Source of the DNA: CAXMST01 sp963793415
GTDB taxonomy: Bacteria; Actinomycetota; Thermoleophilia; Solirubrobacterales; 70-9
Assembly: GCA_963793415.1 (NCBI GenBank)
Contig: CAWCAC010000002.1
Location: 372,001-436,000, forward strand
Reading direction: 5' to 3'
DNA: 64,000 nucleotides
Positions 59,460 to 64,000 of the stretch are shown here, one piece after another. The notes under the pieces are model-generated. The model had not been told where the DNA came from. It searched no databases and saw only the letters and a list, made by a program, of their open reading frames with translations. Positions within the stretch are counted from its first letter, which is position 1. Each line of letters starts with the position of its first letter. A program made the translations under genes and the position numbers.

Positions 59460-61994
59460 TCAGCGCTTGGGGGGCCGGGCGCGGAACGAGACGCGCTCGG
59501 TCGACAGCGTCTTCTTACGCACCTCGCCCCTGCAGAACGGCACCGGGTGCCAGCGCTTCTTCGAGAACGCCCTCGTGTAGTCGTTCGAGTGCGGCGAGGA
59601 CTGGTTTTCGGACTCGCCGTAGGTGACGAAGGTGCCGGCGCGAACCGGGCACCTCCCGCCCGTGAACTCGGCCGCCATGATGAAGCTCGAGCCGTGGCGG
59701 ACGTCGGTGTAGCCGGCTTCGGGGTCCCAGACCGCGCTGATCGCGTTGAAGACGCCGAGCGTGCCGGGCCCGCCGTGGATCGGGATCGGGTCGCCGCCGC
59801 GGGTCTCGTACTGGTAGCCGCGCAGCGGCGCGCCGAGCGGTATGCCGGCGCCCGCGAGGTCGGTGACCGCGTCGGCGAGGGCGCGCCCGACGAGCGGGTT
59901 CAGGATGTTGAGGCCGCTCGGCGTGTGAACCGGGTCGGCGTTGTCGTAGGGGGTCTCGAAGACGGTGTCGGCCCCGATCGCGATGCCGCCCTGGAGGCCC
60001 GTCGGCAGCGTCTGGAAGTTGTCGAGCAGGTCGGTGGCGAAGCGGCGGAAGAGGATCGCGCCGTCTGAGTCGAGGTCGTCGCGCAGGTTCCACTCGCGCA
60101 GCACCTCGCAGGCTGCGCTGACGTCGACGGGCCCGGAAGAGCCGACCAGCATCCCGCCCGGGGCGGAGTCGCAGAAGCGCACGAGGTCGTCGCGCCAGAG
60201 CTCGCCGAGATACTGGCGGTTGCCGAGCGCGACCTTCTGCAGGAGCTTGCGATTGAAGCCCTTGCCCGGGAGCCCGTCGCTGCCGGCGAGACGCTCCTCG
60301 ATCTGGATCAGCCCGATCCTCGTCCGGTAGGTGCGTTCCGCGTCCTCGATCCCGATGATCCGGTCGAAGCCGCTGAGCGGGTCCTCCGGGTTGGTCAGCC
60401 AGTGGCTGTCGTTGCCGTTGTGGACGTAGTCGTCGCGGAAGGTCGTCGGCACCTCGTCCGGCGGGAAGGTCCCGGGAGCAGCGCCGTCGTCCTTCGTCCG
60501 CCAGTTGCAGGAGGAGTCGGATCCGTTCAGGACCGGCAGGCCGAGCGTCTCGTAGACGGGCCCGAGCACGTTGCAGCGTGCGGCGAGCTCGTCCGGCACG
60601 TAGGGAATCGCGCCCTGCATCGAGTAGTAGGCCTCGCCGCTGCTGTCGGCGGCGATCGAGTTGACCCAGGGAATGCCCTGGTACTTGCTCTGGATCCGGT
60701 CGTACTCGCGCACGGACTTCGCCTTGTTGTTGTCGTAGAAGTGGTTCAGGTAGCGGAAGTTGGTCGCGTTGACGTCGCGCAGGGCGAAGCCGACTCCCTC
60801 CGTCCACGGCAGCGGGATGCCGACGAGGCTGTCGATCATCGGCCCGTACTCGGTCGAGTAGATCGTGCGGCTGCGGTCCTCGGTCCCGTTCGCGGTCTTC
60901 GCCGCCACGGTCACCTCGGTCGCCTCCATCGGCTTGACCTCGCCGTCGACGATGTAGCTGTGCGGATCGCCGGGCGGCAGGGTCAGGGCGAAGGGCGTGA
61001 AGCGCCAGGCCGTGGCGACCGTGTGCGACCAGGCGAGCCCGCGCGTGTGCCCGATCAGGATCAGCGGCACGCCATGGAGGGAGCCGCCCTCGACGTCGAG
61101 CCTGCCGGGGATCTGCAGGTGCGCCTGATAGAGCCGTTCCGCCCCGTCCCACGGGAAGTGCGGGTTGCCGAGCACGAGGCCGCGGCCGTTCTGGGTCGCC
61201 TCCGAGCCGAAGCCGTAGGCGTTCGAGCCGATATCCGGCTGCAGGCTCTCGAGCCCCTCGCCGCTCTCGAGCATGCGGTCGCGCTTGGCGTTGCCGGCCT
61301 CCGCCTGCAGCGGCGACACCGGCGCGGCGCCGGCGATCCCGTCGAGGACCGCGCCCGAGGAGGCGAGGATCCCGAGCTGGTAGAAGCGGCGATAGACGTC
61401 CTTTTCGTTGATCCTGCGGACCCAGTCGGCGCCGCTGCAGGCCGGGTCGTCGATGCCATCGACGCCGACGTCGCGGAGGAAGCCGTTGTAGCCGGCGACG
61501 AACCCCTCGACGCCTTTGCGCACCCCCCGCTTCGGGCCCAGCGGCGGCGGCAGCTTGATCAGCTTCTCGACCGCACCCTGCTCCTTCACCCAGCTGAAGT
61601 AGAAGTCGGCGTCGAGGTTGCGGAAGCTCGTGCCGTTGCCCGAGAAGTACCACTCGGCGTCGGGCCCGAAGTACTTCGAGCGCTCGCCCGCGACGGTCAC
61701 GTACTCGTTTGCCAGCGTGCAGATGTTGTCCTCGGCGTAGGCGTAGGCGTAGCCGGCGGCGAGGCTCTTGATGTCGTGCGCCTTGATGTGGGGGATGCCG
61801 TACTTGGTGCGGCGAATCGTCGCTTCGAGCCTGTCGGCTCGTTTCCCACCCTCGCCCTTGCCCTTGCCCTTGCCGAGCTCGAGCTGCTCGCCGGGCGGAT
61901 CGGCGGCGGGCGCTACCGGCGCCGCCAGCAGCAGCGCGGCGAGCGCCGATGCACAGCCGATCAGCAGGACGCGTACGTGGTTCCTCTCCCTCAC
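59460..61994 (-). CDS. Penicillin acylase family protein (Ntn hydrolase; AHL acylase-like)
   Basis: An 844-residue secreted Ntn hydrolase. A signal sequence (LLIGCASALAALLLAAPVAPAA) is followed by a Gly/Lys-rich stretch. The alpha chain precedes a probable self-cleavage site Gly256-Ser257 in DIGSNAYGFG; Ser257 would be the N-terminal nucleophile of the beta chain. LGNPHFPWDGAERLYQAHLQIPG and IGHTRGLAWSHTVAT are the standard beta-chain segments. Family members cleave penicillins, acyl-homoserine lactones or lipopeptide amides. The long alpha chain and FPW rather than HPH suggest the acyl-homoserine lactone/aculeacin branch; the substrate is unproven. Confidence 0.9.
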   Translation of the reverse strand: MRERNHVRVLLIGCASALAALLLAAPVAPAADPPGEQLELGKGKGKGEGGKRADRLEATIRRTKYGIPHIKAHDIKSLAAGYAYAYAEDNICTLANEYVTVAGERSKYFGPDAEWYFSGNGTSFRNLDADFYFSWVKEQGAVEKLIKLPPPLGPKRGVRKGVEGFVAGYNGFLRDVGVDGIDDPACSGADWVRRINEKDVYRRFYQLGILASSGAVLDGIAGAAPVSPLQAEAGNAKRDRMLESGEGLESLQPDIGSNAYGFGSEATQNGRGLVLGNPHFPWDGAERLYQAHLQIPGRLDVEGGSLHGVPLILIGHTRGLAWSHTVATAWRFTPFALTLPPGDPHSYIVDGEVKPMEATEVTVAAKTANGTEDRSRTIYSTEYGPMIDSLVGIPLPWTEGVGFALRDVNATNFRYLNHFYDNNKAKSVREYDRIQSKYQGIPWVNSIAADSSGEAYYSMQGAIPYVPDELAARCNVLGPVYETLGLPVLNGSDSSCNWRTKDDGAAPGTFPPDEVPTTFRDDYVHNGNDSHWLTNPEDPLSGFDRIIGIEDAERTYRTRIGLIQIEERLAGSDGLPGKGFNRKLLQKVALGNRQYLGELWRDDLVRFCDSAPGGMLVGSSGPVDVSAACEVLREWNLRDDLDSDGAILFRRFATDLLDNFQTLPTGLQGGIAIGADTVFETPYDNADPVHTPSGLNILNPLVGRALADAVTDLAGAGIPLGAPLRGYQYETRGGDPIPIHGGPGTLGVFNAISAVWDPEAGYTDVRHGSSFIMAAEFTGGRCPVRAGTFVTYGESENQSSPHSNDYTRAFSKKRWHPVPFCRGEVRKKTLSTERVSFRARPPKR

Positions 61995-62050
61995 GTCCCG
62001 AATGTAACCCGGGTCCGGGGTTCGTGAGCCGGTTCCCCGGCTCCCCCGAG

Positions 62051-62728
62051 CTAGCGGCCGGCGAGCGGGGGCGGACCCTCCGACGGCTGCACCAGAACCC
62101 AGCCCTGACCGGAGAACCCGACCTGGATGCTCTCGCCCGAACCCATCCCGATCAGGCTCTTGGCCTGGACGTCGGTCTTGATCTGGGTCGAGACGCCGCC
62201 CGACCAGACGACCGCCGCCTGCGGGTCGGCGAAGGTCGGCGCCGAGCCGACGTCGAGCTTGACCGGCTCACCCTCTGTCATCAGCGCGACCATGCCCGAG
62301 CCCTCGAGATGAATGTTGAAGAGGCCGCCCGCGATCATCCCGGCCTTGCCGCCGGAGACCTTCTTGATGTCCCACTCGATCCCGGCCTCGAAGGCGAGCA
62401 CGTTGGAGCCGTTGGCGGTGATCGAATCGTTGTCGAGCTTCAGGACCAGGATCCGCTGGGCGCGCTCGGCGAGGAAGACCTCGCCGCTGCCAGAGGCCTT
62501 CATCAGTCGCAGCGACTCGCCCGTCATCGCCTTCTTCATCAACCGGCCCATGCCGCCGCCCTGGTGCTCGAACTTGACGTCGCCCTGGTAGGCGACCATC
62601 GCACCGTTGCGGGCCATCACGGTCGTCTCCGACAGCTCGACCTTGAGCAGGTATTCGTTCTGGAGCGTGAATGCGTCCCCAGTCTCGACCTCGGCGAAGC
62701 CTCCAAGGCTTCCTTCCATGTCCGACAT
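62051..62728 (-). CDS. AIM24 family protein (TRAP-like beta-helical fold)
   Basis: A 225-residue protein matching the AIM24/DUF124 family: FTLQNEYLLKVELSETTVMARNGAMVAYQGDVKFEHQGGG, a Gly-rich turn GGMGRLMKK, and GEVFLAERAQRILVLKLDND with FEAGIEWDIKKVSG. AIM24 proteins form TRAP-like trimers in the cytosol; their bacterial function is unknown. AGGAGGAG lies 7 bases before the chosen ATG 62728. The open frame to 63400 is antisense to the next gene and not real. Divergent from the membrane protein gene at 62828. Confidence 0.9.
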   Translation of the reverse strand: MSDMEGSLGGFAEVETGDAFTLQNEYLLKVELSETTVMARNGAMVAYQGDVKFEHQGGGMGRLMKKAMTGESLRLMKASGSGEVFLAERAQRILVLKLDNDSITANGSNVLAFEAGIEWDIKKVSGGKAGMIAGGLFNIHLEGSGMVALMTEGEPVKLDVGSAPTFADPQAAVVWSGGVSTQIKTDVQAKSLIGMGSGESIQVGFSGQGWVLVQPSEGPPPLAGR

Positions 62729-62827
62729 CCGAATCTCCTCCTGATGCTTGGGGCCCCCGGCAACACCCGGAGCGGCTACCGGGCCCCAGCCTATCCTGGG
62801 CGGGCCCGTTCGGTACCTTCTACGCAG

Positions 62828-63493
62828 ATGAGCGATCTCGATTACCAAGGCGGCGCTGTCCAGCACGAAACCCTCGCGGCGGAGAGAACGGACGTCGGAG
62901 CGTTGCTCGGGCAGGTCATGTTCCTCGTCGCCGTTGCGCTCGGCTTCCTCGCGCTCGGCAGCTGGATCGGCCGCGACATGTCCGAGGGCGCCGCGATGGG
63001 CTGCTTCTTCGCCGGCTTCGGGATGTTGATCGTCGCCAACTTCGTCAAGGTGCTGCGGTTCGGCCCGGTCGCCGTCGCCTGGCTCTACACGATTGCGCTG
63101 CTGCTCGGCCTCGGCCTCGGCCCGGCCCTGAACCAGCTGATCACGACCGACCCCGACGTCGTCACCACGGCCGCTGCGGGCACCGCTCTGGCGACGATCG
63201 GCGCCGGCGCGATCGGCTTCTACGTCTCCAAGGACCTGGCGCCCTGGATGAAGCCGCTGTCGCTGCTGATCCTCGGCGCGGTCGGCGTCTCGATCGTGCT
63301 GCTGATCCTCGGCACCTCGGCGCCGCCGCTGCTCAGCTTCGTGATCCTGATCGTCTCGACGCTGCTGATCGTCGTCGACTTCAACTACCTGCGCAAGCAC
63401 GGCACCGAGCAGGATGCCGTCTGGCTCGCGACCGGGATCTTCGTCTCGATCATCAACATCTTTTTGTCGCTGCTCAACCTGCTGAGCAACTAG
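62828..63493 (+). CDS. Bax-inhibitor-1-like (BI-1/YccA) membrane protein
   Basis: A 221-residue protein with seven predicted helices (residues about 25-50, 52-78, 80-100, 112-132, 140-158, 162-180 and 200-218), of the BI-1/TMBIM family, with the conserved ending VVDFNYLRKHGTEQD and the final hydrophobic helix. Bacterial homologues (for example BsYetJ) leak calcium in a pH-dependent way; the role here is not shown. ATG 62828; it shares the CTAG at its stop with the convergent oxygenase gene. Confidence 0.85.
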   Translation: MSDLDYQGGAVQHETLAAERTDVGALLGQVMFLVAVALGFLALGSWIGRDMSEGAAMGCFFAGFGMLIVANFVKVLRFGPVAVAWLYTIALLLGLGLGPALNQLITTDPDVVTTAAAGTALATIGAGAIGFYVSKDLAPWMKPLSLLILGAVGVSIVLLILGTSAPPLLSFVILIVSTLLIVVDFNYLRKHGTEQDAVWLATGIFVSIINIFLSLLNLLSN

Positions 63494-64000
63494 GAAGCCC
63501 GGGGCATCAGCGCGATCGGAGGGTTGCCCTCCTTGGCGAGCTTGCCTTCGGCGCGGGCTACGTTGTCGAAGTGGATGCTGTTGCGGCCGCGGGCGATCGG
63601 GCGGGGGGAGACCGGCCGGGAGAGCTTGAGGCCGCGGACGACGGTCTCGTAGGCGAGCTGCCGGCGGCGGTTCCAGCCGAGGCCGTAGTGCTCGCGGACG
63701 ATGGGCGGCAGGCTGCCGAGCATGATCAGGTTGTGCGGGTCGCGGGCGAGCAGGCCGGCGGCGCCGAAGGGAATCTGGAAGGCGACGCCGTAGCCTGTCT
63801 TCCGCGCCTCGTCGGTGAGGTGCATCTCGTCGCTCGCGAGGCGGCCGTCGAAGTAGGCGCGGAACGCGGCCCAGCCGACCGGCGCGACCTCGGCCGGCAT
63901 CCCGAAGAGCTCGCCGAAGTGGACCCAGTCGGCCCAGTAGCGGTTCTTCTCGTCCGCAGACATCCGCCGCACCAGGCGGTCGTAGAAGTAGGCCCCGGAG
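63490..64000 (-). CDS. Oxygenase MpaB/DUF2236-family protein (N-terminus beyond window)
   Basis: The C-terminal 170 codons of a DUF2236 protein (MpaB/rubber-oxygenase family, heme-like). Recognisable pieces: SADEKNRYWADWVHFGELFGMP, VAPVGWAAFRAYFDGRL, FGAAGLLARDPHN, LPPIVREHYGLGWNRRRQLAYETVVRGL. The frame continues past 64000, so the N-terminal half (with the usual heme ligands) is missing from the window. It overlaps the stop of the BI-1-like gene by 4 bp. Confidence 0.85.
   Translation of the reverse strand, partial: SGAYFYDRLVRRMSADEKNRYWADWVHFGELFGMPAEVAPVGWAAFRAYFDGRLASDEMHLTDEARKTGYGVAFQIPFGAAGLLARDPHNLIMLGSLPPIVREHYGLGWNRRRQLAYETVVRGLKLSRPVSPRPIARGRNSIHFDNVARAEGKLAKEGNPPIALMPRAS

Overview
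The window is very GC-rich (about 68-70% by eye) and carries a chromosomal replication-origin neighbourhood in actinobacterial style. The gene set suggests a member of the Actinomycetota, most likely class Thermoleophilia (Solirubrobacterales-like). It includes an rpmH-rnpA-yidD-yidC-jag-rsmG-parA-parB block divergent from dnaA-dnaN-recF-dciA-gyrB-gyrA, an FHA/PstP/FtsW/PBP/PknB cell-wall signalling cluster, DUF4446 and DUF3105 proteins, and PASTA kinases. The phylum is well supported; the class is an inference from gene content and style, not a database match.

Layout. 1-5.7 kb: a GtrA-like membrane protein (cut by the window edge), an alkaline-phosphatase-superfamily enzyme, a membrane protein, a PLP aminotransferase, a first D-Ala-D-Ala ligase, a bifunctional nuclease and a tRNA-Ile(GAU). 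5.9-20.1 kb: the origin region, with the parB-to-rpmH block on the minus strand and dnaA-to-gyrA on the plus strand. Two canonical parS sites lie inside yidD, and DnaA-box-like sequences cluster at the dnaA/dnaN junction. 20.1-20.5 kb: a gene-free stretch with a strong Shine-Dalgarno, a 14-codon ORF, several hairpins and a strong terminator-like stem, which I flag as a candidate structured RNA. 20.5-24.3 kb: a secreted protein, an HNH nuclease, PheA, DUF4446 and a membrane-anchored protein.

24.4-34.5 kb is the growth and division signalling cluster: a membrane Ser/Thr kinase, two FHA proteins, PP2C phosphatase, FtsW/RodA, class B PBP, PASTA kinase PknB and a second Ddl, mostly joined by 4-bp stop/start overlaps. 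34.5-42.6 kb has an apparently broken alpha/beta hydrolase, a kinase with an MviN-like extracellular domain, a TetR/MFS efflux pair with two matching operator palindromes, signal peptidase I, PurM, undecaprenyl-diphosphatase and DedA.

42.6-56.7 kb is a surface-polysaccharide locus: a FlaA1/CapD-type nucleotide-sugar epimerase/dehydratase, two tandem orphan LytR_C-domain proteins, a FlgD-Ig-like protein, an O-antigen-ligase-like polymerase, a flippase, three glycosyltransferases, an initiating sugar transferase, a GNAT/FemAB-like fusion and a PGRP-type amidase. It looks like a complete Wzx/Wzy-type export system except that no LCP ligase, Wzz or Wza is visible. 56.8-64 kb holds DUF3105, an alpha/beta hydrolase, MetF, a penicillin-acylase-family Ntn hydrolase, AIM24, a BI-1-like membrane protein and a partial MpaB/DUF2236 oxygenase.

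No rRNA, CRISPR array, transposase or phage gene is visible. The most interesting unexplained items are the candidate RNA downstream of gyrA, the dispersed inverted repeat at 35.25 and 49.84 kb, the parS pair written into yidD codons, the folded gyrB leader, and the tandem LytR_C pair in the polysaccharide locus.
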